NCBI RefSeq assembly: GCF_943737005.1
Contig: NZ_CALSFU010000002.1
Span: 186,001-250,000, forward strand
Direction: 5' to 3'
DNA from: Achromobacter sp. Marseille-Q4962
GTDB taxonomy: Bacteria; Pseudomonadota; Gammaproteobacteria; Burkholderiales; Burkholderiaceae_B
DNA length: 64,000 bases
Under the pieces are notes generated by a model. That model was not told the DNA's origin, did no database searches, and was given only the letters and a program-made list of their open reading frames with translations. The translations under genes were made by a program, and so were the position numbers. Below are positions 30,642 through 38,159 of the stretch, in pieces (position 1 is the first letter of the stretch; every line of letters starts with the position of its first letter).

Positions 30642-31541
30642 ATGTCCGCCCACCTGCCGCCATTGCACGCCGTGCGCGCCTTCGTCGCCGCCGCCCGCCA
30701 CCTGAGCTTCACCCGCGCGGCGGCCGAACTCCATGTCACCCACGGCGCCGTCAGCCGGCAGATACGCGGCCTGGAAGCGCACCTGGGCGTGGCGCTCTTC
30801 GAGCGCCGCGTGCGCCAGGTGGCGCTTACGCCGGAAGGGCTGGCGTTCTATGGCGAAGCTTCGGCGGCGCTGGCGCAGATCGGCGCGGCGGCCGCGTCCC
30901 TCATGGCGCGCGCGCCGGTCCGGGCGGTGCGCATCAATGTGCGGCCCTCGTTCGCCGTGCGCTGGCTCATCCCGCGCCTGCCGGATTTCGTCGCGCGCCA
31001 TCCCGGCATCGAGCCCCAGGTCGTCACCACCACGGCCGCGCCTGCCAAGGCCGCCGAACGCTACGACGTGGCCATCCGGCGCGGCGTGCAGGGCTGGCCG
31101 CCCGGCGTGCAGGTGAGGCCGTTCCTGCAGGACGAGGCGCTGGTCGTGGGCGCGCCCGCGCTCTTGCGGGACGCGGCGCCGCGCACTCCGGCCGACCTGG
31201 CGCCCCGGGTGCTGCTCTCGGCCCGCTCGCGCAAGTCGGACTGGGACGACTGGCTGCGCGCCGCCGGCATGCCGCGCCTGCGCCCCGCGGGCCGGCTCCA
31301 GTTCGACCACCTGCACCTCGTGCTGCAGGCCGCCGTGGACGGCCTCGGCCTGGCCGTTGCCCCGCGCTCGCTGCTCTCGCACGATCTGGAACAGGGCCGC
31401 CTCGTCTCGCCGCTGCCGCAGTGGCGCCTGCCCCTGGAACGCTACTACTACTGCCTCGATCCCGGCGCCGGTCCCGAGGCGCAGTTCTTCGCCCGCTGGC
31501 TGGAAGACGTGCGGGCGTCGGAGGCGACCGCCCGGTCGTAG
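30642..31541 (+). CDS. LysR-family regulator, GcvA type
   Basis: A 299-residue regulator. The N-terminal domain has L-P-P-L-H-A-V-R-A-F-V-A-A-A-R-H-L-S-F-T and A-A-A-E-L-H-V-T-H-G-A-V-S-R-Q-I-R, a close match to GcvA/AmpR-type recognition helices. The effector domain contains V-R-P-S-F-A-V-R-W-L-I-P-R-L near residue 105 and a W-D-D-W-L-R-A-A-G motif near 205, also typical of this subgroup. The ATG is preceded at once by its probable operator, which suggests strong autoregulation. The divergent MFS transporter is the likely target. Confidence 0.9.
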   Translation: MSAHLPPLHAVRAFVAAARHLSFTRAAAELHVTHGAVSRQIRGLEAHLGVALFERRVRQVALTPEGLAFYGEASAALAQIGAAAASLMARAPVRAVRINVRPSFAVRWLIPRLPDFVARHPGIEPQVVTTTAAPAKAAERYDVAIRRGVQGWPPGVQVRPFLQDEALVVGAPALLRDAAPRTPADLAPRVLLSARSRKSDWDDWLRAAGMPRLRPAGRLQFDHLHLVLQAAVDGLGLAVAPRSLLSHDLEQGRLVSPLPQWRLPLERYYYCLDPGAGPEAQFFARWLEDVRASEATARS

Positions 31542-32121
31542 CCGCACAGGCCGCGCGTCTCGCTCCGGCGCTTGCAGACGGCTGTGCCGTGTGAGGCGCG
31601 ACGGAGAAAATCAACGCCGCCGTAGCCGTCCCGTGCCGTTGAATCCGGTTCCGCGCAATTCCTTCGAGCTGCGCGCCATACTTCCGCGCGACCGACTCGC
31701 TTGCCAGATTTCCGGCTGCGGCAACGATTTCGACCCGCTTCATGCCAGGTACGTCGAAGGCACAGGGCACCAGCGCCCGCACCGCGCGGGAGGCAATGCC
31801 CTGGCGTTGCGCCGATTGTTTGACCCAATAGCCCAGATTGCAGACAAGATTCCGCCGGTCAATCGCGTTCAGCGCCGCGCCGCCCAGCAATTCGCCCGTT
31901 GTTTTCGAGAATATGCCCAGCTCGACAGCCGTCTTGGCGCGCTTGCTTGCCCGGCATTGCTTGAACCACGCAAGGGCGTCCGCTTTCGAGAACGAGGCGG
32001 TGCGCCATGGCATCCAGCGGCCCACGGTATTCACCGATTCCCGCGCCGCGCAAGCGAAATCAGCAGCGTCGCCAGGGCGAAAACCGCGAAGAACCCGTTC
32101 GTCGAACACCATCGATGGCAT
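31024..32121 (-). CDS. GNAT-family N-acetyltransferase (RimJ/RimL type) with run-on C-terminus
   Basis: Residues 1-175 form a GNAT domain: V-L-R-G-F-R-P-G-D-A-A-D-F, F-K-Q-C-R-A-S-K-R, L-G-Y-W-V-K-Q-S-A-Q-R-Q-G-I-A-S-R-A-V near 95 (acetyl-CoA loop R/Q-x-x-G-x-A) and V-E-I-V-A-A-A-G-N-L-A-S near 130. The domain ends normally at T-A-A-L-I-F-S-V-A-P, near 31595, but no stop codon follows. The frame then continues about 190 codons antisense to the LysR gene with Arg/Ala/Pro-rich, non-homologous sequence. A stop loss or small indel near 31590 is likely. Codon use in the GNAT part is less GC-biased than in neighbouring genes, hinting at transfer. Confidence 0.7.
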   Translation of the reverse strand: MPSMVFDERVLRGFRPGDAADFACAARESVNTVGRWMPWRTASFSKADALAWFKQCRASKRAKTAVELGIFSKTTGELLGGAALNAIDRRNLVCNLGYWVKQSAQRQGIASRAVRALVPCAFDVPGMKRVEIVAAAGNLASESVARKYGAQLEGIARNRIQRHGTATAALIFSVAPHTAQPSASAGARRAACAATTGRSPPTPARLPASGRRTAPRDRRRDRGSSSSVPGAGATAAAARRGGPVPDRARAASAGQRPGRGRPRRPAARGAGGRTGAGPRGAGAACRRRAASRPSPTCASGPRAAPGAPGRPECAAPRPARARARPRPAPRPAGTASPARRAASPARRAGWPRRSVRRPWQARPWW

Positions 32122-32699
32122 TGTCCACCTCTGCGACGGTCAAGAGCCCGATGATGCAGACTCGACGCCGGATATCGCGGGGCCAGATTCGACTTCCCTA
32201 TTGCCGGGCAATGCCGTGCGGCGGCGTCGGCCCGCGCATCCGTTCTTTCGCCGTCCCCGCTCTCACGGCCATTGACGCTGCGGACGAACCCGCCCGCGTC
32301 AATCTCGCCTGGAAACCCTCAAGCCACCTCGCCGAGCGCGCGGGCGGCTTGCTGTTCAGACTTCATCGGGCGGCTCGGGAAATAGCGCTTGAGCGGCAGC
32401 CGGGGCAGGTGGCGCATGGCGGCGTTGCGCTGCGCCAGACATGCGGCGCGGCCATGGTGCTCGCCTGCCGGCCGGGCGCGGCGCGGGAAATGACATCGCG
32501 CGCCAGGCCGGGCGTGTCGGCCACTTTCGCCGCGCTGCAGGGCGATCCATTCCATCTGCGCCAGCAGTTCGCGGTAGCGGATGCGCGTGATTTCCCGGCT
32601 GGCGCGGTCAAGGCAGACGTTCTTGCCGATTTCGCGTTCGACGGTGCGCAGGGGACGGGCGCCAGGCCCATGGGGCGCGCCCGGTGGCCGGGACCGGCC
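32122..32699. other. Gap of 578 bases without a recognisable gene
   Basis: Between the GNAT start and the GntR stop no frame shows a known domain. A minus frame over 32545-32690 has a coding-like stretch (R-E-I-T-R-I-R-Y-R-E-L-L-A-Q-M-E-W) that loses coding character downstream. The region may be decayed DNA. The GNAT promoter should lie near 32130-32200. Confidence 0.5.
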
Positions 32700-33407
32700 T
32701 CAGGTGGTGGCGGCCAGCTCCTGGCCGGCCATGTAGATCTGCGCGTAGCCCTCGCGAATGGCCGAGGTGATCTGGTCCATGCGGCGGTCGATGTGTTTTT
32801 CGAGCAGCGCCGCGCAGGCGTTCTCGTCGCGGGCGAGCAGGGCCTGCAGCAAGAGGCGGTGCTCGCGCTGGCTGGCCGGGCGGTCGGCGCGGCGCATATC
32901 GATCCAGCGCACGAAGCGGATGCGCGCATTCACGTTCTTCAGCACGCGCAGCATTTCGGCGTTGCCCGACATGGCCATGACGCGCTCATGGAAAGCCTCG
33001 TCCAGCGCCACCAGTTCCACCACCGTGCGTTCGCCGGCCTCGGGGCCGGTGGCTTCCAGGAAGTCGAGCGCCTCGCGGATGCGCTCGTCGCCGGCGCGTT
33101 GGATCGCCAGCCGCACGGCCGACACTTCCAGCGATTTGCGCAGCTCGTAGAGCTGGAAGATCTCGTTGACGTCCAGGTCGCGGCAGTAAAAGCCCTTGCC
33201 GGGCGAGAACTTCAGCAGGCCCTCGATGTTCAGGCGATTGAGCGCTTCGCGCAGCGGCGTGCGCGACACGCCCAGCGTCTTGGACAGCGCCACTTCGTTG
33301 ATGCGCTCGCCGGGCTTGAAAACATAGTCGATCGCCATGTCCCGGACCTGCAGATAGACTTTGTCGACAATGCTGTCGCTGGGCGTTTGCGCGAGGTCTT
33401 CGGACAT
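32700..33407 (-). CDS. GntR-family (FCD) transcriptional regulator
   Basis: A 235-residue FadR-type regulator. The helix-turn-helix shows V-Y-L-Q-V-R-D-M-A-I-D-Y and L-S-K-T-L-G-V-S-R-T-P-L-R-E-A-L-N-R-L near residue 45. The FCD domain has Y-E-L-R-K-S-L-E-V-S-A near 88, D-E-A-F-H-E-R-V-M near 135 and H-R-L-L-L-Q-A near 188 for metal or ligand binding. It is divergent from the dehydrogenase-RidA-aminotransferase operon across a 208-base gap with CTGTATACAG-type sites, which are good operators for this family. Confidence 0.9.
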   Translation of the reverse strand: MSEDLAQTPSDSIVDKVYLQVRDMAIDYVFKPGERINEVALSKTLGVSRTPLREALNRLNIEGLLKFSPGKGFYCRDLDVNEIFQLYELRKSLEVSAVRLAIQRAGDERIREALDFLEATGPEAGERTVVELVALDEAFHERVMAMSGNAEMLRVLKNVNARIRFVRWIDMRRADRPASQREHRLLLQALLARDENACAALLEKHIDRRMDQITSAIREGYAQIYMAGQELAATT

Positions 33408-33510
33408 GGAACGGACGCCGGTGGGGCGAAAAGAAAGGGGGGAGGGGGCTTTAGCCTTTTTTCGGGGCCGCGCCGCGGCGGCCGTCCTTGGCGCGCATCG
33501 TATCACTTGA

Positions 33511-33545
33511 CTGTATACAGAACAATATTCATCATCTGTATGCAG
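33511..33545. promoter_or_regulatory. Paired candidate GntR operators
   Basis: CTGTATACAG (33511-33520, perfect palindrome) and CTGTATGCAG (33536-33545, one mismatch) are centred 25 bases apart, with a further AATACAG half site near 33551. They lie in an AT-rich island in the divergent gap. The sites resemble the palindrome upstream of the other GntR gene (TTGTATACAA). Confidence 0.7.
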
Positions 33546-33615
33546 CATCGAATACAGATTTTTCGGCCCCGCCGGCCGACATTTTCCTCGCCTCCGATCC
33601 GAAAAGGACTTCCGC

Positions 33616-34539
33616 ATGAAAGCCGTTTTCCTCGACGCCAACCCCACGCTCGCCGCCGTGGCCGAGCGCCTGCGCCGCGCCGGCGATCCCGAGCTGGTCA
33701 TCAACCGCCAGCCCGACATCACGCCCGACCAGGTGCCGGCCGCGCTGGGCGACGGCGAAATCGCCATCATCGACCACACCCACCTGCCCACCGGCATTGC
33801 CCGCCAGTGCAAGGCCCTCAAGCACGTGGTCTTCCTGGGCACCGGCGCGCGCTCGTACATGAATCCCGAAGAGCTGGGCGGGCTGGGCATCGAGGTGCAC
33901 ATCATCAAGGGCTATGGCGACACGGCCGTGGCCGAGTGTGCGTTCGCGCTGATGTGGGCCGCCGCCAAGGGCCTGGCCAAGATGGACCGCGGCATGCGCG
34001 CGGGCAACTGGCTGCGCACCGACGCCGTGCAGCTCACGGGCAAGACCATCGGGCTGGTCGGCTTCGGCGGCATCGCCGCCGAGGTGGCCCGCCTGGCCCA
34101 GGGCGCGGGCATGAAGGTGCTGGCCTGGAACCGCAGCCCCAAGTCCCATCCCGGCGTGGAGTTCGTCGAGCTGGACGCGCTGCTGGCGCAGAGCCACGTG
34201 GTGTCGCTGCACCTGCTGCTCAACGACGAAACGCGCGGCATGATCTCCGCGCAGCGCATCGCCGCCATGCGCGACGGCGCCATCCTCATCAACACCGCGC
34301 GCGGCGCGCTGGTCGACGAGGCCGCCATGATCGCCGCCCTCAAGAGCGGCAAGCTCGGCCACGCCGGGCTGGACGTGTACGAGGTCGAGCCCATGCCCGC
34401 GCAGCATCCGCTCTACGAACTCGACAACGTCACGCTGTCGGCGCACTCGGCTTTCCGCACACCCGAAGCCAGCGACAACCTGATCCAGGCCGCGCTCAAC
34501 CATTGCCGCCGCGTCTCGGGCCAGGGAACGCAGCAATGA
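33616..34539 (+). CDS. D-isomer-specific 2-hydroxyacid dehydrogenase
   Basis: A 307-residue NAD-dependent dehydrogenase. The Rossmann motif G-L-V-G-F-G-G-I-A-A-E-V-A near residue 145 lacks the second usual glycine position (Ala instead of Gly). Catalytic residues: Arg in I-N-T-A-R-G-A-L-V near 235, Glu in Y-E-V-E-P near 260 and His in L-S-A-H-S-A-F near 280. It belongs to the PGDH/GhrB-type group. The stop overlaps the RidA start (ATGA). With RidA and an aminotransferase it suggests conversion of an amino acid to a 2-oxo acid and then a hydroxyacid, or the reverse. Confidence 0.9.
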   Translation: MKAVFLDANPTLAAVAERLRRAGDPELVINRQPDITPDQVPAALGDGEIAIIDHTHLPTGIARQCKALKHVVFLGTGARSYMNPEELGGLGIEVHIIKGYGDTAVAECAFALMWAAAKGLAKMDRGMRAGNWLRTDAVQLTGKTIGLVGFGGIAAEVARLAQGAGMKVLAWNRSPKSHPGVEFVELDALLAQSHVVSLHLLLNDETRGMISAQRIAAMRDGAILINTARGALVDEAAMIAALKSGKLGHAGLDVYEVEPMPAQHPLYELDNVTLSAHSAFRTPEASDNLIQAALNHCRRVSGQGTQQ

Positions 34540-34895
34540 GCGCGCGCCTGCCCATCGAGCGCCTCGACCAGAACGCGCGCCGCTCGCGCGCGGTGATCCA
34601 CGGCGACGTGGTCTATCTCGCCGGCCACACCGCCGCCGACCGCAGCCAGGACATCGGCGGCCAGACGCGGCAGGTGCTCGCCGCCATCGACGGAATGCTG
34701 GCCGAGGCCGGCACCGACAAGTCGCGCCTGCTCAGCGTCACCATCTGGCTGTCCAGCATGGCGCATTTCGCCGGCATGAATGCGGTCTATGATGCCTGGA
34801 TCGTTCCCGGACAGGCGCCGGCCCGCTGCTGCGGCGCGCTGGAGCTTGCCGCGCCCGATATCCTCGTCGAAATCATGGTCACCGCCGCGCGCTGA
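34536..34895 (+). CDS. RidA/YjgF family enamine/imine deaminase
   Basis: A 119-residue protein of the RidA family, which hydrolyses reactive enamine/imine intermediates from PLP enzymes. Family features are R-S-R-A-V-I-H-G-D-V-V-Y-L-A-G-H-T, D-I-G-G-Q-T-R-Q-V-L-A-A-I-D near residue 40, and the C-terminal V-E-I-M-V-T-A. It resembles the shorter YjgH-like branch; the Arg of the active site (usually R105) is not clearly in place, with P-A-R-C-C near 97 as the candidate. It starts inside the stop of the dehydrogenase and precedes a PLP aminotransferase, the normal partner type. Confidence 0.88.
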   Translation: MSARLPIERLDQNARRSRAVIHGDVVYLAGHTAADRSQDIGGQTRQVLAAIDGMLAEAGTDKSRLLSVTIWLSSMAHFAGMNAVYDAWIVPGQAPARCCGALELAAPDILVEIMVTAAR

Positions 34896-34922
34896 CCTTT
34901 CCTGCAACGGAGTAACGCTCTC

Positions 34923-36155
34923 ATGTCCCATTCCGAGGCCGCGCCCGCCGTCCCCTTGCGGCGCGCGCAACGCATCGCCCGCATCGAGGTGTCCGGCATC
35001 CTGCGCATCGGCGCCCGCGCCGCCCAGCTCAAGCGCGAAGGCCGCGACGTCATCGTGCTGGGGGCCGGCGAGCCCGATTTCGACACGCCCGCCAACGTCA
35101 AGGCCGCGGCCGTGCGCGCCATCGAGGCCGGCGAAACCAAATACACGCAGCTCGACGGCACGCTGGCGCTCAAATCGGCCATCGCCGCCAAGTTCCAGCG
35201 CGAAAACGGACTGGAATTCGGCCTGGACCAGATCACGGCCGGCGCGGGCGCCAAGCAGGTCATCCACAATGCCCTCATGGCCACGCTGGACGACGGCGAC
35301 GAGGTCATCGTCGTCACGCCGTACTGGACCTCTTATGCCGACATGATCGCCATCGCCGGCGGCGTCGCCGTGCAGGTGCCCGGCCGCGAGGAAAACAACT
35401 TCCTGCTCGACCCGGCCGACCTCGAAGCCGCCATCACGCCGCGCACCCGCTGGCTGATGCTGAACTCGCCGTCCAATCCGTCCGGCGCGGCCTACGACGA
35501 AGCGCGCCTGCGCGCCATCGCAGACGTGCTGCTGCGCCATCCACACGTGTGGCTGCTGTCCGACGACATCTACGAACACCTCATCTACGACGGCTTCGCC
35601 TTCAAGACCATGGCGCAGGTGGAGCCGCGCCTGGCCGACCGCACGCTCACGGTCAACGGCCTGTCCAAGGCCTACGCCATGACCGGATGGCGCCTGGGCT
35701 ACGGGGCCGGCCCGCGCGAGCTGATCGCGGCCATCGCGGTGGTGCAGAGCCAGAGCACGTCCAACCCCTGCTCGGTCACGCAGGCGGCCGCCATCGAGGC
35801 GTTCAACGGACCGCAGGACGTGCTCGCCGAGCGCCGCGAGTCCTTCCGCCGCCGCCGCGACCTGGTCGTAGACGCGCTCAATGCCATTCCCGGCATACGC
35901 TGCCGGCGTCCGGAAGGGGCGTTCTACACCTATGCCAACTGCGCCGGCGTGCTCGGCAAGACCACGCCCGGCGGGCGGCGCCTGGAAACCGACACCGACT
36001 TCTGCGCCTGGCTGCTCGACGAGCACGACGTGGCCGTGGTGCCGGGCACGATCTTCGGCCTGGCGCCGTATTTCCGCATCAGCTACGCCTCGTCCGAGGA
36101 GCAGCTGCGTACCGCCATGCAGCGCATCGCCGCCGCCGTCGCCACCCTGGCCTGA
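34923..36155 (+). CDS. Class I/II PLP-dependent aminotransferase
   Basis: A 410-residue fold-type I aminotransferase close to aspartate/aromatic aminotransferases. Visible: V-L-G-A-G-E-P-D-F-D-T-P near residue 42, N-S-P-S-N-P-S-G-A near 180, L-S-D-D-I-Y-E-H-L near 210 and the PLP lysine in T-V-N-G-L-S-K-A-Y-A-M-T-G-W-R near 245. R-I-S-Y-A-S at the C-terminus supplies the substrate-carboxylate Arg. It is the third gene of the operon controlled by the divergent GntR. The amino donor is not evident. Confidence 0.92.
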   Translation: MSHSEAAPAVPLRRAQRIARIEVSGILRIGARAAQLKREGRDVIVLGAGEPDFDTPANVKAAAVRAIEAGETKYTQLDGTLALKSAIAAKFQRENGLEFGLDQITAGAGAKQVIHNALMATLDDGDEVIVVTPYWTSYADMIAIAGGVAVQVPGREENNFLLDPADLEAAITPRTRWLMLNSPSNPSGAAYDEARLRAIADVLLRHPHVWLLSDDIYEHLIYDGFAFKTMAQVEPRLADRTLTVNGLSKAYAMTGWRLGYGAGPRELIAAIAVVQSQSTSNPCSVTQAAAIEAFNGPQDVLAERRESFRRRRDLVVDALNAIPGIRCRRPEGAFYTYANCAGVLGKTTPGGRRLETDTDFCAWLLDEHDVAVVPGTIFGLAPYFRISYASSEEQLRTAMQRIAAAVATLA

Positions 36156-36596
36156 GCGCGCCCGCGCGGCGGCCCGCGCGCCGCCGCGTCCCCGCCGGCG
36201 GCGCGAGCCGGCTTTCCGCCTTCCTCTTTCCGCCTCTCGCTTCCTGCCTGCGTCTCCGGCGGGCGGCCCTGTCCGGGCCCGACGCCGCCTGACCGCGCAT
36301 CCGCGCGACGACGGCGTCCATCTTCGGCCTCGCCGCTTTCCCTTCCTTGCTTCTCGCGCCGCGCTTCCGGTCCCGCATCGCTGTCACGCGGCCGCGGTCC
36401 CGGCTGGCGCGCGAGCGGAGTACGAAATTTCCGCGTCAATGGAGGAAAAGTCTGACAGGCCGATCAGCTCAGTCTGGCTGCGCGGCACGGGGCTCCAAAT
36501 TTAGTATTTGCCCTTCGCAAACGGCGAGCCGACAAATATCTGCTCACAGTCTTTTGTGTTCCGTTCATCCATTTTTTACATAGTGGAATAAATATC
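36156..36596. promoter_or_regulatory. Upstream region of the fimbrial operon
   Basis: No gene is visible in these 441 bases. The first 250 are GC-rich. From about 36424 the sequence turns AT-rich, with GAAATTTC (36424-36431), CAAATTTAGTATTTGC near 36495 and TTTTTTACATAG near 36575. The drop in GC just ahead of the fimbrial subunit gene is where its promoter and regulator sites should be. Confidence 0.55.
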
Positions 36597-37208
36597 ATGA
36601 AGAAGGCATCCACCGTTCTGGGTCTGGCAATCATGGCTGCGGCCGCGGGCAGCGCCTCCGCGCAGACGCAGGGCCGCATCGAGTTCAAGGGCTCCATCAG
36701 CGCCGACACGTGCTACCTGTCCAACGCGGGCGGCGACGCGCAGGTCATCAACGTGCAGCTGGGCGTGGTCAACACCGAAAGCATCGGCTCCGTGGCGGCG
36801 CCTTCGTTCTCGGGCAACGCCGGCACGGGCTCCGCCGACTTGAAGGTGGTGTGCAAGGCCGATTCCAGCGTCAAGATGACGCTGGCCGCGCCCGCCGGCG
36901 AAACCAGCGCCGACGGCCGCATCCTGCGCGTGAACGGCGGCTCCACCGCTGCCGGCTACGCCCAGAACGTTGGCATCGCCGTGTATCCCTCCACGAGCAG
37001 CAAGGATGCATTCGACCTCAAGAGCGGCGTGCTGGTCGACCGCAGCCTGAAAGCCGGCGAAAGCGTCAGCGTCAAATTCGTCGCCGCCTATGTGGCCAAC
37101 GGCGTTCCCACCCCGCCCGCCAAGCCCGGCGAAGCGCCCGGACCCGCTCCGGCGCCCACCGCGGGTGTCGCGAACGCCACGCTGCCGTTCGTCATCACCA
37201 CGAACTGA
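36597..37208 (+). CDS. Major fimbrial subunit (type 1-like pilin)
   Basis: A 203-residue secreted pilin for a chaperone-usher fimbria. The signal peptide M-K-K-A-S-T-V-L-G-L-A-I-M-A-A-A ends near A-S-A-Q-T. The mature N-terminus G-R-I-E-F-K-G-S-I-S-A-D-T-C and a second Cys in L-K-V-V-C-K-A form the conserved disulphide. The last strand A-T-L-P-F-V-I-T alternates as a donor/acceptor strand needs. A Pro/Ala-rich insert (P-P-A-K-P-G-E-A-P-G-P-A-P-A) near residue 180 is unusual for a pilin. Chaperone and usher genes follow. Confidence 0.9.
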   Translation: MKKASTVLGLAIMAAAAGSASAQTQGRIEFKGSISADTCYLSNAGGDAQVINVQLGVVNTESIGSVAAPSFSGNAGTGSADLKVVCKADSSVKMTLAAPAGETSADGRILRVNGGSTAAGYAQNVGIAVYPSTSSKDAFDLKSGVLVDRSLKAGESVSVKFVAAYVANGVPTPPAKPGEAPGPAPAPTAGVANATLPFVITTN

Positions 37209-37394
37209 GGCGGCTGCGCGCGGCGTTTCGAAGCGGGGCCGTCGTCCCTCCTCGAAGCCGCTGCGCCGTGCGGCCAGCGGCTCGCTGCGCCCTCCCGGCG
37301 GGCTGTCGCGTCGTACGGCGTTCTCGCTCCCGGCGTGTTTTGAAATGGGGCGGCCCGGATTCGGTCCGCCCCGCAAATTTTCAGGTTGTTTTCC

Positions 37395-38120
37395 ATGTTG
37401 CGAGTTAGCGCCCTTTTCTTCGCGGCAGCGGCGGTGCTGTCTTCAGCCGCCGCGCATGCAAGCATCGGCCTCAACACGACGCGCGTCATCATCGACGAAG
37501 GACGCCGCGAAGCGTCTTTCGGCGTGCGCAATCGCGGTAGCGCCGTTCTCGTGCAGTCATGGCTCACCGGGCCGAACGGCGAAGACGTGGACAACTTCAC
37601 TCTCACACCCCAGCTCGTGCGCGTTCGCGCGGGCGGCGAGCAACTGGTGCGGGTGCTGTATTCGGGCCTGGGCGCGCCGGCCGACCGCGAAACCATGCTC
37701 TGGCTGAACGTCCAGGAGATTCCCCAGCGCGACGCCGAGGGCGGCAACATGGACGTGGCCGTGCTCCAGCGCATCAAGGTCTTCTACCGGCCTCCGGGGC
37801 TCAAGGGGTCGGCCCAGGCGGCCGCCGAGAACCTCGGCTGGAGCGTCGCCGGCTCGCAGCTCGTGGTGCACAACCCGGGCGCGTTTCACATCACGCTGGT
37901 CAACGCGTCGCTGTCGTCCGCGCCGGCTTCGCCGGTCTTTGACGCCGCCGTCGTGCCTCCCGGAGAAACCCTGCGCTTTTCCCTGCGGCACACCCTGTCC
38001 GGCAAATCCGGCAAGGCCGCGCTCGAATACCGGGTGGTCAACGATTTCGGCGGCCAGGATGCCTACCGCGTCATGCTGGAAGGAGAGCGCCCGGCGAAGC
38101 CCACGCCTGTTTCCAAATAG
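37395..38120 (+). CDS. Periplasmic fimbrial chaperone (PapD type)
   Basis: A 241-residue two-domain Ig-like chaperone. The signal peptide ends near A-A-A-H-A-S. The G1-like strand region G-L-N-T-T-R-V-I-I-D-E-G leads the mature protein. The PapD signature R-E-T-M-L-W-L-N-V-Q-E-I-P lies near residue 105 and K-V-F-Y-R-P near 130; an R-V-I and later Lys supply the subunit-carboxylate anchor. It holds pilins by donor-strand complementation and passes them to the usher, which follows after 40 bases. Confidence 0.93.
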   Translation: MLRVSALFFAAAAVLSSAAAHASIGLNTTRVIIDEGRREASFGVRNRGSAVLVQSWLTGPNGEDVDNFTLTPQLVRVRAGGEQLVRVLYSGLGAPADRETMLWLNVQEIPQRDAEGGNMDVAVLQRIKVFYRPPGLKGSAQAAAENLGWSVAGSQLVVHNPGAFHITLVNASLSSAPASPVFDAAVVPPGETLRFSLRHTLSGKSGKAALEYRVVNDFGGQDAYRVMLEGERPAKPTPVSK

Positions 38121-38159
38121 CCGGTTCCCACGCCCCGTCCGGGCTTCTTCATCGCTGAT

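Noticed and set aside
32319-32690. Possible small genes in the 578-base gap before the GntR gene
   Set aside because: Candidate peptides are Arg/Ala/Pro-rich on both strands, without start signals or domains.
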